From positions 1-49,765 of the forward strand of contig JAFUFW010000022.1 of assembly GCA_017469685.1 (NCBI GenBank): 49,765 nucleotides of DNA, written 5' to 3'. Below, piece after piece: positions 24,617 through 32,408 of this stretch. The translations under genes and the position numbers were made by a program. How positions within the stretch are numbered: the first letter of the stretch is position 1; every line of letters starts with the position of its first letter. The DNA comes from Bacteroidaceae bacterium. Lineage in GTDB: Bacteria; Bacteroidota; Bacteroidia; Bacteroidales; Bacteroidaceae. Under the pieces are notes generated by a model. It was not told the DNA's origin. It saw only the letters and a list, made by a program, of their open reading frames with translations, and did not search any database.

Positions 24617-26028
24617 TATGCTAAGAGCTCATTGATGAAGATGAGGGCGATGGCGGCGGGAGCAATCCATCGGATGAGGAAGAAGAACGAGACGAAGAGC
24701 CAGCGAGGGGAGCGGAGGGTGTGGTGGTTGGTCAGCTCCTCGATGACGAGAGCCTTGGGCAGGCGCCAGCCTACGAAGAGGCTGAGGACGATGCCGCTCA
24801 GGGGCATGATCCACAAAGCCGTGACGTCGTTGAACGCATCGAAGAAGCCTCGGCCGAAGAAGGGACGGAAGTCGGACAGCGGACCAAAGGAGAGTGCGCA
24901 CAACGAGCAGAGGACGGCGGTGGTGAGGGTCATGTAGGTGGCAGCACGCCGGCGGGACGTGTGGTAGCGGTCGACGAAGAAAGCCGTCACCTCTTCATGC
25001 ATGGAAATAGTGCTCGTCAAGGCCGCAAGCACCAGAAGGACGTAGAACATAAGCGAGAACACGTAGCCCAGCACCGGGGTGCTGCCGAAGAGGTTGCTGA
25101 AGATGCTCGGCAGCGTGACGAAGACCAGGCCGGGGCCGGCGTCGGGGCTCACGCCTTCGACTGAGAATACGGCCGGGAAGACGATGAAACCGCTCAGGAT
25201 GGCCACCATCGTGTCTATGCCCACGACGTTGGCCGCGGTCTTCATCAGCGGCACGTCGGGCTTGAAGTAGCTGGCGTAGGTGGCCAGGCAACCGATGGCT
25301 ATCGACAGCGAGAAGAAAGCCTGGCCCATGGCTCCGAGCACCACTTTGGAGTCGATCTTCGTGAAGTCTGGCTTGAGCAGGAAGTCCACGCCGCGGGAGG
25401 CTCCGGGCATCGTAAGCGACCCTATGGCCAGGAAGAGCATGAGCAGGAAGAGCAAGGGCATGAGCACCTTGGAGAAACGCTCGATGCCGTTTTGCACGCC
25501 ACGCTCGATGATGATGTGGGTCAGGGCAATAAAGATGAGGGCAAAGAGCAGTGGCGACCACGTGGAGGAGCAGAAGTCGGCGAAATATGCAGAGGCGTCG
25601 GTGACCGAGGCCAGCGAGCCTGCGGCGGCGCTGAGAGCGTACTTCAGCACCCAACCGGCTACGACAGCGTAGTAGCTTAGTATGAGCGTTACGCAGAGCA
25701 TCCCTGCATAACCCGTGAGAGGCCATAGGCTGTTGAGGCGCTTGCGCAGCCAGGCGAGTCGGCCCGGAGCAGATGGATTCTCGCGCACGAGCTGCTCGTA
25801 GGCAGAGGCGATGTCGGTGTGTGTGCGCCGGCCTATGATGAACTCGGCCGTCATCATAGGCAAGCCCAGGAAGATGACGCAGGCGAGATAGAGCAGGATG
25901 AAGGCTGCGCCGCCGTGCTGCCCCGTCTCAACGGGGAAACGCCATATATTGCCCAGGCCTACGGAACTGCCTGCGGCGGCCATGACGATGCCTATGCGTG
26001 TGGCAAAACTGCCTCTGTGCTTGTCCAT
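24616..26028 (-). CDS. Sodium-dependent transporter, NSS/SNF family (copy 2)
   Basis: 470 residues, about 11-12 transmembrane segments. The first helix has the sodium- and substrate-binding signature AAAGSSVGLGNIWRFP, followed by GGAAFILLYLACVIFLGLP. SIAIGCLATYASYF and the later SMHEEVTAFFVD stretch are family-typical. Bacterial NSS members couple sodium to uptake of amino acids or amines; the substrate is unknown. Starts 4 bp after the first NSS gene and is clearly homologous to it along its whole length, so it is probably a tandem duplicate that has since diverged. Confidence 0.9.
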   Translation of the reverse strand: MDKHRGSFATRIGIVMAAAGSSVGLGNIWRFPVETGQHGGAAFILLYLACVIFLGLPMMTAEFIIGRRTHTDIASAYEQLVRENPSAPGRLAWLRKRLNSLWPLTGYAGMLCVTLILSYYAVVAGWVLKYALSAAAGSLASVTDASAYFADFCSSTWSPLLFALIFIALTHIIIERGVQNGIERFSKVLMPLLFLLMLFLAIGSLTMPGASRGVDFLLKPDFTKIDSKVVLGAMGQAFFSLSIAIGCLATYASYFKPDVPLMKTAANVVGIDTMVAILSGFIVFPAVFSVEGVSPDAGPGLVFVTLPSIFSNLFGSTPVLGYVFSLMFYVLLVLAALTSTISMHEEVTAFFVDRYHTSRRRAATYMTLTTAVLCSLCALSFGPLSDFRPFFGRGFFDAFNDVTALWIMPLSGIVLSLFVGWRLPKALVIEELTNHHTLRSPRWLFVSFFFLIRWIAPAAIALIFINELLA

Positions 26029-26032
26029 TACA

Positions 26033-27397
26033 CTATATTATTCCCAGTTCTTTAACGAATATTCCGCCCATAGCCAAGGGGATGAACCAGCGTAGGAGGA
26101 AGACGAAGGCGCTGACAGCCCAGGCGGGGATGCGGATGGTGCCGGCGTTGGTGAGTTGCCCGACGATGATCTTGCGGTCGAGGCGCCAGCCCACAAACAG
26201 CGAGATTATCATACCTCCGAGCGGAAGGAATATCTTGGCCGAGACGAAGTCGAAGAAATCGAAGAACGTGAGGCCGAACAGCGGGCGGCAGTCGGCCAGC
26301 GCCCCGAACGAGAGGCAGCAGAGGGTGCCCACGGCGAGGCAGACCGCGGTGACGATTGTCGTTGCCACGGGGCGGCTCAGCCTGAAGTGCTCTATGAGGA
26401 AAGCCGTGGGCGGCTCGTGGATGCTGACCATGCTTGTGAGCGCCGCCAGCAGAAGGAGCAGATAGAACATCACGGCGAAGAACCAGCCCACGAGCGGCAC
26501 GCTGCCGAAAGCTATGCGGAAGACGTGGGGCAAGGTTATGAACACGAGGCCCGGACCGGCGTCGGGCGTCACGGCTTCAACCGAGAATACGGCGGGAAAC
26601 ATTATGAAGCCTGCCATCACGGCGACGACGGTGTCGATGAGCGCCACGCTGCCTGCCGTCTTCACCAGGCGGGCGTCGTCGGTGAAATAGCTGGCGTAGG
26701 TGCACAGGCAGCCCATGGCTATCGAGAGCGAGAAGAAGGCCTGCCCCATGGCACTGAGAATGACTGACGACGTGAGCTTCGAGAGGTCGGGCTTCAAAAG
26801 GAAGGTCAGCCCCTCGCGCGAGCCGGGCATGGAGAACGAGAAGACCAGCAGTACGGCAATGATCATCAGCAGCAGGGGCATCATGAGCTTAGACGAACGT
26901 TCGATGCCGGCCTGCACGCCACGGATGATGACGAGGTGGCACATGAGCATGACAATGGCCATGTAGGCGAGAGGCTCCCATGTGGCACCGGAGAATGCCT
27001 TGAAGTAAGCGGCGCTGTCGCTGATGCTGCCGAGCCCGCCGCTGAGAGCTTCGACGAGATATTTCAGCGTCCAGCCGGCTACGACGCTATAGTAGCAGAG
27101 GATGAACCACGAGGTGAAGACGCCGATGTAGCCTTGGGCAATCCACCCCGAGCGCGGCGCCAGCTGGCGATAGGCATCGGCGGTGTTCTTATGAGTGTGG
27201 CGCCCGATGATGAATTCGGCCACCATCAGGGGCAGCCCCAGCAGCACGACGCAGAGTATGTAGACAAGGATAAATGCCGCGCCGCCTCCTTCGCCCACTT
27301 CAGTGGGGAAGCGCCAGACGTTGCCGAGGCCCACGGCAGAGCCTGCCGAAGCCAGTACAATTCCGAGTTTACTGCTGAAATTTGTCCTTTTTTCCAT
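26033..27397 (-). CDS. Sodium-dependent transporter, NSS/SNF family (copy 1)
   Basis: 454 residues from ATG 27397 (MEKRTNFSSKLGIV); the upstream in-frame TTG lies in the promoter. TM1 signature LASAGSAVGLGNVWRFP, then GGGAAFILVYILCVVLLGLP and EFIIGRHTHKN; SIAMGCLCTYASYF and the VSIHEPPTAFLIEHF segment align with copy 2. Same fold and likely a related amino acid-type substrate. First gene of the two-gene transcript, with the -7 box at 27414-27407, leaving a leader of only a few bases. It diverges from the VanZ-like gene. Confidence 0.9.
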   Translation of the reverse strand: MEKRTNFSSKLGIVLASAGSAVGLGNVWRFPTEVGEGGGAAFILVYILCVVLLGLPLMVAEFIIGRHTHKNTADAYRQLAPRSGWIAQGYIGVFTSWFILCYYSVVAGWTLKYLVEALSGGLGSISDSAAYFKAFSGATWEPLAYMAIVMLMCHLVIIRGVQAGIERSSKLMMPLLLMIIAVLLVFSFSMPGSREGLTFLLKPDLSKLTSSVILSAMGQAFFSLSIAMGCLCTYASYFTDDARLVKTAGSVALIDTVVAVMAGFIMFPAVFSVEAVTPDAGPGLVFITLPHVFRIAFGSVPLVGWFFAVMFYLLLLLAALTSMVSIHEPPTAFLIEHFRLSRPVATTIVTAVCLAVGTLCCLSFGALADCRPLFGLTFFDFFDFVSAKIFLPLGGMIISLFVGWRLDRKIIVGQLTNAGTIRIPAWAVSAFVFLLRWFIPLAMGGIFVKELGII

Positions 27398-27406
27398 AAT
27401 CGGGTG

Positions 27407-27414
27407 CAAAGTTA
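27407..27414 (-). promoter_or_regulatory. Promoter (-7 box) of the NSS operon
   Basis: TAACTTTG on the reverse strand (27414-27407), 9 bp before the ATG. It interlocks with the forward promoter at 27428-27435. Confidence 0.65.
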
Positions 27415-27427
27415 TGTATAATTATTG

Positions 27428-27435
27428 TACTTTTG
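27428..27435 (+). promoter_or_regulatory. Promoter (-7 box) of the VanZ-like gene
   Basis: TACTTTTG, 49 bp before the ATG at 27485. Only 13 bp separate it from the opposing box, so the -33 regions of the two promoters must overlap the other's -7 region. Confidence 0.6.
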
Positions 27436-27484
27436 CAACAAAATCAAGACAAACTGCAACAATCATTTAATTAATTCGTGTGTA

Positions 27485-27892
27485 ATGCTTTCATTTGTTA
27501 TAAAATACCCCTTTACGCTGCTCACGACGGCAGCAATCGTAGTGCTCTCGCTGATGCCTGTGCCCGAAGTGCCGGTAGACATTGAGGTGCCGCTTGCTGA
27601 CAAGTGGACTCACATGCTTATGTACGCCTCGCTCTGCATAATCCTCTGGACCGAATACTGGCGCTGCCACCGCCACATAAACCTGCTGCGGCACCTTCGC
27701 GATAAGGTCTTGTACGTCACCGCGTTGGCCATTGTCTGCCCTTTGCTCTTAGGAGGCTTGATGGAGCTCCTGCAGGCTTACGCCACCACCTACCGCAGCG
27801 GCGACTGGCTCGACATGGCGGCCAACAGCATCGGCGTAGGCATCGGCACGGTCCTTGGCATAGCTCTGGGACGTTGCATCAAGGCCCGCTAA
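27485..27892 (+). CDS. VanZ-like membrane protein
   Basis: 135 residues from ATG 27485 with four hydrophobic segments: FTLLTTAAIVVLSLMPVP, KWTHMLMYASLCIIL, VTALAIVCPLLLGGLMELLQ and SIGVGIGTVLGIALG. The KWTHMLMY and GLMELLQAYATTYRSGDWLDMAANSIG motifs are the VanZ signature. Best known from teicoplanin resistance in VanA clusters, but stand-alone VanZ-like proteins are common and of unknown role; resistance should not be inferred. No other van genes nearby. Confidence 0.85.
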   Translation: MLSFVIKYPFTLLTTAAIVVLSLMPVPEVPVDIEVPLADKWTHMLMYASLCIILWTEYWRCHRHINLLRHLRDKVLYVTALAIVCPLLLGGLMELLQAYATTYRSGDWLDMAANSIGVGIGTVLGIALGRCIKAR

Positions 27893-27966
27893 GCACTTCA
27901 ATCTACACTCTCAGCCCTTACAAAAAGTAATTAGAAGCGGCACGGTGGTAGAAAAATGCAAAAAAA

Positions 27967-27998
27967 TTTGGCTAAAAGCGCTCAAATGACTAATTTTG
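27967..27998 (+). promoter_or_regulatory. Complete promoter before the small secreted protein and glsA
   Basis: TTTG (27967-27970), a 20-bp spacer and TAATTTTG (27991-27998): both Bacteroidetes elements at the canonical spacing, 22 bp before the ATG at 28021. It excludes the overlapping frame starting at 27996. Confidence 0.75.
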
Positions 27999-28020
27999 CC
28001 CCAAATAAGCCTTAAATTAT

Positions 28021-28413
28021 ATGCACGTAAGCAAAGCTCTCTTAAAGATACATCGCACGCTGCTCGGCACGCTGTGTCTGGTCGTTGCGCTGTGCCTACC
28101 CTCGGTTGTGCAGGCCGACGTGCAGCGCCGCGACAGCACTGCCCAGCGCTCGCTCAACGGCACCATCCGCCTGCAGCCCGAGCGCGAGCTGCCCGACCTG
28201 CGGCACCGCATGCTCACCTCGGCACAGCCTGTGGAGATTCGCCAGCAAGGGCGCTACCTCTGCGTCACCAGCCGCCATGCCCAGTTGCTGCCCGTCTACA
28301 GCGCCAGCGGCACGCTCTACTCGTCGTTCCGCCTGACCAAAGGCACCAACTGGCTCAACGGGCTTCCCCGCGGACAGTACTTCATCAATAACCGTAAGTT
28401 CACAATCAATTAA
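28021..28413 (+). CDS. Small secreted protein with sorting-domain-like C-terminus
   Basis: 130 residues. Signal peptide about 1-33 (hydrophobic GTLCLVVALCLPSVVQA). The mature part is about 97 residues. The last 45 (LLPVYSASGTLYSSFRLTKG, ending LPRGQYFINNRKFTIN) follow the pattern of Bacteroidetes type IX-like C-terminal sorting domains: turn-rich strands, GxY and a basic end. Nothing else recognisable, so cargo and role are unknown. Its TAA overlaps the glsA ATG by one base (TAATG), so translation of glsA is probably coupled to it. Confidence 0.7.
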   Translation: MHVSKALLKIHRTLLGTLCLVVALCLPSVVQADVQRRDSTAQRSLNGTIRLQPERELPDLRHRMLTSAQPVEIRQQGRYLCVTSRHAQLLPVYSASGTLYSSFRLTKGTNWLNGLPRGQYFINNRKFTIN

Positions 28414-29231
28414 TGTCTGCGATGGACGACAGCCTAAAAATCGACCTTGACAAGATTGTGCGTGAGCGGGCAGGCAAGCGTGCGCGCTGGATACCCCGCT
28501 TCGTCACGCGCTGGCTGGAGCGTTTCATCCATCAGGATTTCATCAACTCGTACCTCGTGGAGGGGCGTGAAGGCGTCGACTTCTGCGAGGGGGTGATAGA
28601 ATTCCTCGGCGTGACGCTCACGGTGGAGGGCCTCGAGAACCTGCCCGCCGATGCCCGGCCGATGACTTTCGTGAGCAACCATCCGCTCGGAGCCATCGAC
28701 GGCGTGACGCTCGGCGGCGTGATAGGCCGTCGCTACGGCGGACGTGTGAAGTACTTGGTCAACGACTTGCTGATGAACCTCAAGGGCCTGGCGCCCCTGT
28801 GCATAGGCATCAACAAGTTCGGCGGCCAGGCGCGCAACTTCCCCAAGCAGGTGGCTGAGGCTTTTGCGAGCGACAATCATATCATCATGTTCCCGGCCGG
28901 CTTGTGCTCGCGCCTGATTGACGGCCAGATCCACGACGTGCCTTGGAGCAAGGCCTTCGTGGCGAAGAGCGTGCAGAGCCAGCGCGACATTGTGCCCGTG
29001 CACTTCATCGGCGAGAACTCCGCGCGCTTCTATCGCATCGCACAGTGGTGCAAGCGCCTGCATCTGAAGTTCAACTTCGCCATGCTGACACTCCCCGATG
29101 AGATGTACCGCTCGCAGGGGCGCCACTATACCGTGCGCTTCGGGCGGCCCATTCCCTACCAGACTTTCGACAGCAGCCGCACTCCCGCCGAGTGGGCTCT
29201 GTGGGTCGAGGAGGAAGCGTACAGGCTGTAG
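28413..29231 (+). CDS. glsA: Glycine-lipid O-acyltransferase (PlsC-like)
   Basis: 272 residues. Lysophospholipid acyltransferase fold: acyl-acceptor motif SNHPLGAIDGV (near residue 88; His and Asp five residues apart, as in the GlsA/OlsA-like group), then FPAGLCSRLIDG, the FPEG-like motif, and IVPVHFIGENS. With the adjacent GNAT-type gene it matches the glsA-glsB pair that makes glycine (serine-type) lipids in Bacteroides thetaiotaomicron; GlsA adds the second, ester-linked fatty acid. Start ATG 28413 overlaps the previous stop; ATG 28422 is also possible. A 7-bp repeat linker separates it from glsB. Confidence 0.8.
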   Translation: MSAMDDSLKIDLDKIVRERAGKRARWIPRFVTRWLERFIHQDFINSYLVEGREGVDFCEGVIEFLGVTLTVEGLENLPADARPMTFVSNHPLGAIDGVTLGGVIGRRYGGRVKYLVNDLLMNLKGLAPLCIGINKFGGQARNFPKQVAEAFASDNHIIMFPAGLCSRLIDGQIHDVPWSKAFVAKSVQSQRDIVPVHFIGENSARFYRIAQWCKRLHLKFNFAMLTLPDEMYRSQGRHYTVRFGRPIPYQTFDSSRTPAEWALWVEEEAYRL

Positions 29232-29237
29232 GCTTGT

Positions 29238-29265
29238 AGGATTAGGGATTAGAGAATAGAAGACA
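29238..29265. repeat. 7-bp repeat linker (GGGATTA type)
   Basis: AGGATTA, GGGATTA, GAGAATA, GAAGACA: four 7-bp units between glsA and glsB. Same type as 3702-3722, 32367-32408 and 34255-34333. Confidence 0.7.
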
Positions 29266-29273
29266 ATATATAT

Positions 29274-30260
29274 ATGGAAGAGATTATTTCGCCTGTTCCG
29301 GTTGACATCCTCAAGAGCGAGCTCACTGAGGACCGCCGCCTGCGCCTGACAAACAAGTCGGGCAACGAAGTTTATATCGTCACCTGGCAAGAGGCGCCTA
29401 ACGTATGCCGCGAGATAGGTCGCCTGCGCGAGATCGCCTTCCGTGCCGCTGGGGGCGGCACGGGCAAGGCTCTGGACCTCGACAAATTCGACACTATGGA
29501 GGAACCCTACAAGCAACTGCTCGTTTGGGATCCTGATGCTGAGGCCATCGTAGGGGGCTATCGCTACCTCCTCGGGTCTGAAGTGCGCTACGACGCAGAG
29601 GGGCAGCCCATCCTTGCCACGTCCCACATGTTCCATTTCTCAGAGCGATTCATCCGCGACTACCTGCCTTACACCATTGAGCTCGGGCGTAGTTGGATAT
29701 CGCGTGAGTACCAAAGCACCCGGGCGGGCGCTAAAGCCATCTTCGCGCTCGATAATCTTTGGGACGGACTCGGAGCCTTGACCGTGGTGAAGCCCAACGT
29801 ACGCTATCTCTTCGGCAAGGTGACCATGTACCCGAGCTACGACCGCGTGGCGCGCGACATGATCCTCTTCTTCCTCCAGAAGCATTTTGCCGACCCTGAC
29901 CGCCTCATCCTGCCCATGCACCCCCTCGAGATAGAAGCCAACCGCGACGAGCTTGGCAAGCTCTTCTCGGAGGACGATTTCAAGGCCGACTACCGCATAC
30001 TCAACCGTGAGGTGCGGGCCCGCGGCTACAACATCCCGCCGCTGGTGAATGCATATATGGGCCTCTCACCCACTATGCGCATGTTCGGCACTGCCATCAA
30101 CGACGGCTTCGGCGACGTAGAGGAAACGGGTATCCTCATAGCCGTAGACGAGATCCTCGACGAGAAGCGCATTCGCCACATCGACAGCTTTGCCGCCGAG
30201 CACCCCGAGGCCGTTGCCATGGGACAAGGCATCTCGGGCTCTTCACGCATCATTCGCTGA
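29274..30260 (+). CDS. glsB: Glycine-lipid N-acyltransferase (OlsB-like GNAT)
   Basis: 328 residues. OlsB/hemolysin-like acetyltransferase fold: REIGRLREIAFRAAGGGTG, followed by LDKFDTMEEPYKQLLVWDP and IVGGYRYLLG, then ELGRSWISREYQ and LFGKVTMYPSYDRVARDMI. It puts the first, amide-linked fatty acid on glycine in Bacteroidetes. In B. thetaiotaomicron glycine lipids matter for stress fitness and gut colonisation. Forms a unit with glsA. No membrane segment; likely peripheral. Convergent with dgt, with array E between. Confidence 0.85.
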   Translation: MEEIISPVPVDILKSELTEDRRLRLTNKSGNEVYIVTWQEAPNVCREIGRLREIAFRAAGGGTGKALDLDKFDTMEEPYKQLLVWDPDAEAIVGGYRYLLGSEVRYDAEGQPILATSHMFHFSERFIRDYLPYTIELGRSWISREYQSTRAGAKAIFALDNLWDGLGALTVVKPNVRYLFGKVTMYPSYDRVARDMILFFLQKHFADPDRLILPMHPLEIEANRDELGKLFSEDDFKADYRILNREVRARGYNIPPLVNAYMGLSPTMRMFGTAINDGFGDVEETGILIAVDEILDEKRIRHIDSFAAEHPEAVAMGQGISGSSRIIR

Positions 30261-30272
30261 CAGAAAAAATAA

Positions 30273-30382
30273 AAGCCTCAGGCCTTCCGGAAAAAAGGCT
30301 TAAGGCTTTCGTCAAAAACCCTTAAGGGGTTTGGCTTGAACCCTTGAGGGTTTTGCCGATAACCCTTAAGGGTTTTTTATAC
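30273..30382. repeat. 22-bp dyad array E (AACCCTTAAGGGTT type), five units
   Basis: Five 22-bp units starting at 30273, 30295, 30317, 30339 and 30361, each opening with AA. Cores: GCCTCAGGC, GGCTTAAGGC, CCCTTAAGGGG, CCCTTGAGGG and CCCTTAAGGG; T runs usually follow. It sits between the convergent glsB and dgt genes. The last unit, followed by TTTTTT, could end glsB transcripts. Confidence 0.9.
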
Positions 30383-30418
30383 CCCCCAGGCGGGTGTCGT
30401 GGCACAGGGCCGGGCTTG

Positions 30419-31777
30419 TCAGATTATAGGGAAGCTCATGCCGTTAATTTTGCGGTAGAGGTCGAGGGCGTAGACATCGGTCATGCCCGAGATATAGTCG
30501 AGCACGGCCAGCAGACGATCGTAGAGGCGGGGCGCACGTATCTGGTACTGCCGCGACACGCGGTTGAGCAGCAGCTCGGAGTAGGCCCGCTCGGGGTGCA
30601 TGGCGGCTTCCACCATTATGTCGGTGAGGAATGTCATGACGCGGAAACCGGCAAGCTCGATGTCGACAACGTCCTTCGAGTGGTAGATGTGTCCGTAGCT
30701 CGTTCGCACACACTCGTCGTAGGCTCGGCGCGGAATGTCGGAGATGTGCTCGATGAGCGTGCCGCCGTAGGTGCCGTCGAGGATTTGCTCCTCGGCATCG
30801 ACGAAGGCCCGTACGCACTCCGCCTCGAGGCAGTTGATGACGCAGGAGCGGAGGTAGACGATCTGCTCGTTGACGTCGCGCACGTCGAGGCGTGCCAGGT
30901 GGCGGGCTATCTCGTCGCGCCGCTTGGGCTCGAAGTAGGCCATCAGCAGCTCGCGCGTATCGGCTGTTGAGAGTATACGCAGCTTGTGAGCGTCCTCGAT
31001 GTCCATGATCTCATAGCAGATGTCGTCGGCAGCTTCCACCAGATAGACGAGGGGGAAGCGGGCGAAGCGGAGCGTGCCGGGCGCCGAGGGCAGGCGCTTG
31101 ATGCCGAGCTCGCGGGCTATGCGCTCGTAGTCGGGGCGCTCGGCCTCGAAGAAACCGAATTTCTGGTGCTCGCCGGCGAGGTTGCTCGAGAAGGGGTACT
31201 TAACGATGCTGGCCAGCGTGCTGTAGGTCATCACGAAGCCCCCTGGGCGGCGCCCGTCGAAGTGGTGGGTGAGCAGGCGGAAGGCGTTGGCGTTGCCCTC
31301 GAAATGGGTGAGGTCGTCCCACTGAAGAGGCGTCAGGCGGTCGCCCGTTTCTGGGTCCTCGTAGGTCTGAAGCCAGCGGCCTGCGCCCTCGCTGAAATAA
31401 GTGGCGATGGCCCGCTCGCCCGAGTGGCCGAAGGGAGGATTGCCGAGGTCGTGGGCCAGGCAGGCGGCGCTTACGATGGCTCCGAGCTCGCCAAGGTGGG
31501 TTTCTGCCAGCTCTGGGTGGCGCTCAAGCAGGAGGCGTGAACTGTCGTTGCCCAATGAACGTCCTACGCTCGACACTTCGAGGCTGTGGGTCAGGCGGTT
31601 GTGCACGAAGATGCTGCCGGGCAGGGGGAACACCTGGGTCTTGTTCTGCAACCGGCGGAAAGGGGCGGAGAAGATGAGGCGGTCGTAGTCGCGCTGAAAC
31701 TCGGTGCGGTCGTCGCTATGGCCTTGCTGCCCCTCTAATCCGAGGCGCTGGCTGCTTAAAAGTTGTTTCCAGTTCAT
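30419..31777 (-). CDS. dgt: Deoxyguanosinetriphosphate triphosphohydrolase
   Basis: 452 residues from ATG 31777 (MNWKQLLSSQR); the ATG just before it is also possible. HD-domain dNTPase: FRRLQNKTQVFPL, the metal-binding H in NRLTHSLEVSSVGRSLG, and HD in AACLAHDLGNPPFGHSGE, followed by FEGNANAFRLLT. The second metal Asp is in YLVEAADDICYEIMDIED. Splits dGTP to deoxyguanosine and triphosphate, balancing nucleotide pools; the neighbouring divergent dut works on dUTP. The promoter box at 31795-31788 leaves almost no leader. Confidence 0.93.
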   Translation of the reverse strand: MNWKQLLSSQRLGLEGQQGHSDDRTEFQRDYDRLIFSAPFRRLQNKTQVFPLPGSIFVHNRLTHSLEVSSVGRSLGNDSSRLLLERHPELAETHLGELGAIVSAACLAHDLGNPPFGHSGERAIATYFSEGAGRWLQTYEDPETGDRLTPLQWDDLTHFEGNANAFRLLTHHFDGRRPGGFVMTYSTLASIVKYPFSSNLAGEHQKFGFFEAERPDYERIARELGIKRLPSAPGTLRFARFPLVYLVEAADDICYEIMDIEDAHKLRILSTADTRELLMAYFEPKRRDEIARHLARLDVRDVNEQIVYLRSCVINCLEAECVRAFVDAEEQILDGTYGGTLIEHISDIPRRAYDECVRTSYGHIYHSKDVVDIELAGFRVMTFLTDIMVEAAMHPERAYSELLLNRVSRQYQIRAPRLYDRLLAVLDYISGMTDVYALDLYRKINGMSFPII

Positions 31778-31787
31778 CATAATGACG

Positions 31788-31795
31788 CAAAAGTA
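31788..31795 (-). promoter_or_regulatory. Promoter (-7 box) of dgt
   Basis: TACTTTTG on the reverse strand (31795-31788), 7-10 bp before the two candidate ATGs. Confidence 0.6.
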
Positions 31796-31838
31796 GATAA
31801 AAAAACTTATATCGCGCGCGCGTTCAATAATATTTTTG

Positions 31839-31846
31839 TACATTTG
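31839..31846 (+). promoter_or_regulatory. Promoter (-7 box) of the dut cluster
   Basis: TACATTTG, with a second possible box TATTTTTG directly before it (31831-31838). The leader to the dut ATG at 31935 would be about 80 bases; no riboswitch-like fold is obvious in it. Confidence 0.55.
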
Positions 31847-31934
31847 TGCCGAATTTTGCCGCTGAACGTGCCTGGGCACCGAATATCAGGCTCCGAAGCA
31901 GCTGGCAGAATCAGAAACGAAATATGACGAGACA

Positions 31935-32366
31935 ATGGAAGTAAAGATAATCAACCGCTCCCACCACGCCCTGCCTGCCTACGCCACGCCACTCTCGGCC
32001 GGCATGGATCTACGGGCCAACCTCGCGGAGCCACTCGTGGTGCAACCGCTCGAGCGCGTGCTGGTGCCTACGGGGCTCTTCATGGCTCTGCCCGAAGGCT
32101 TCGAGGCTCAGGTGCGCCCGCGCAGCGGACTGGCGCTGAAGCACGGCCTTACGGTGATGAACTCGCCGGGAACTATCGATGCCGACTATCGCGGCGAAGT
32201 GTGCGTAATACTGGCCAACCTATCCAACGTGCCGTTCACTATCAACGATGGTGAGCGCGTGGCACAGATGGTGGTTGCGCGCCACGAACGGGTAGAATGG
32301 CTGCCTGTGGCCGAACTCGACGATACCGAGCGTGGTGCGGGCGGATTCGGCCATACGGGGGTTTAA
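31935..32366 (+). CDS. dut: dUTP diphosphatase
   Basis: 143 residues with all five motifs of trimeric dUTPases: AGMDLRA (I), [11 protein letters not shown] (II), [13 protein letters not shown] (III), [11 protein letters not shown] (IV) and the glycine-rich end [11 protein letters not shown] (V). Hydrolyses dUTP to dUMP, preventing uracil in DNA and supplying dTMP synthesis. First gene of the dut-TPR-DUF4292-EnvC set, a gene order I associate with Bacteroidales. The stop is followed at once by a 7-bp repeat linker. Confidence 0.95.
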   Translation: MEVKIINRSHHALPAYATPLSAGMDLRANLAEPLVVQPLERVLVPTGLFMALPEGFEAQVRPRSGLALKHGLTVMNSPGTIDADYRGEVCVILANLSNVPFTINDGERVAQMVVARHERVEWLPVAELDDTERGAGGFGHTGV

Positions 32367-32408
32367 AGGATAAGGGATTAGAGATTAGGGAATAGGGATA
32401 AGAGATGG
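32367..32408. repeat. 7-bp repeat linker (GGGATTA type), six units
   Basis: AGGATAA, GGGATTA, GAGATTA, GGGAATA, GGGATAA and GAGATGG fill the gap from the dut stop to the start of the TPR gene; the ATG at 32405 lies in the last unit. Confidence 0.8.

Noticed and set aside
27485-27892. VanZ-like gene as glycopeptide resistance
   Set aside because: No vanA, vanH, vanX or regulator is present; stand-alone VanZ-like proteins are widespread and not evidence of resistance.
27996-28391. Alternative forward frame before glsA
   Set aside because: It starts inside the -7 box and is rich in Arg, Pro and Ala without a signal peptide; the frame from 28021 has a signal peptide and overlaps the glsA start.
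28434-29636. Open frame of 400 codons on the reverse strand
   Set aside because: Antisense to glsA and glsB, which are well supported.
31847-31934. Leader of dut as a possible riboswitch
   Set aside because: About 80 bases without a conserved aptamer pattern or terminator-like hairpin that I could find.
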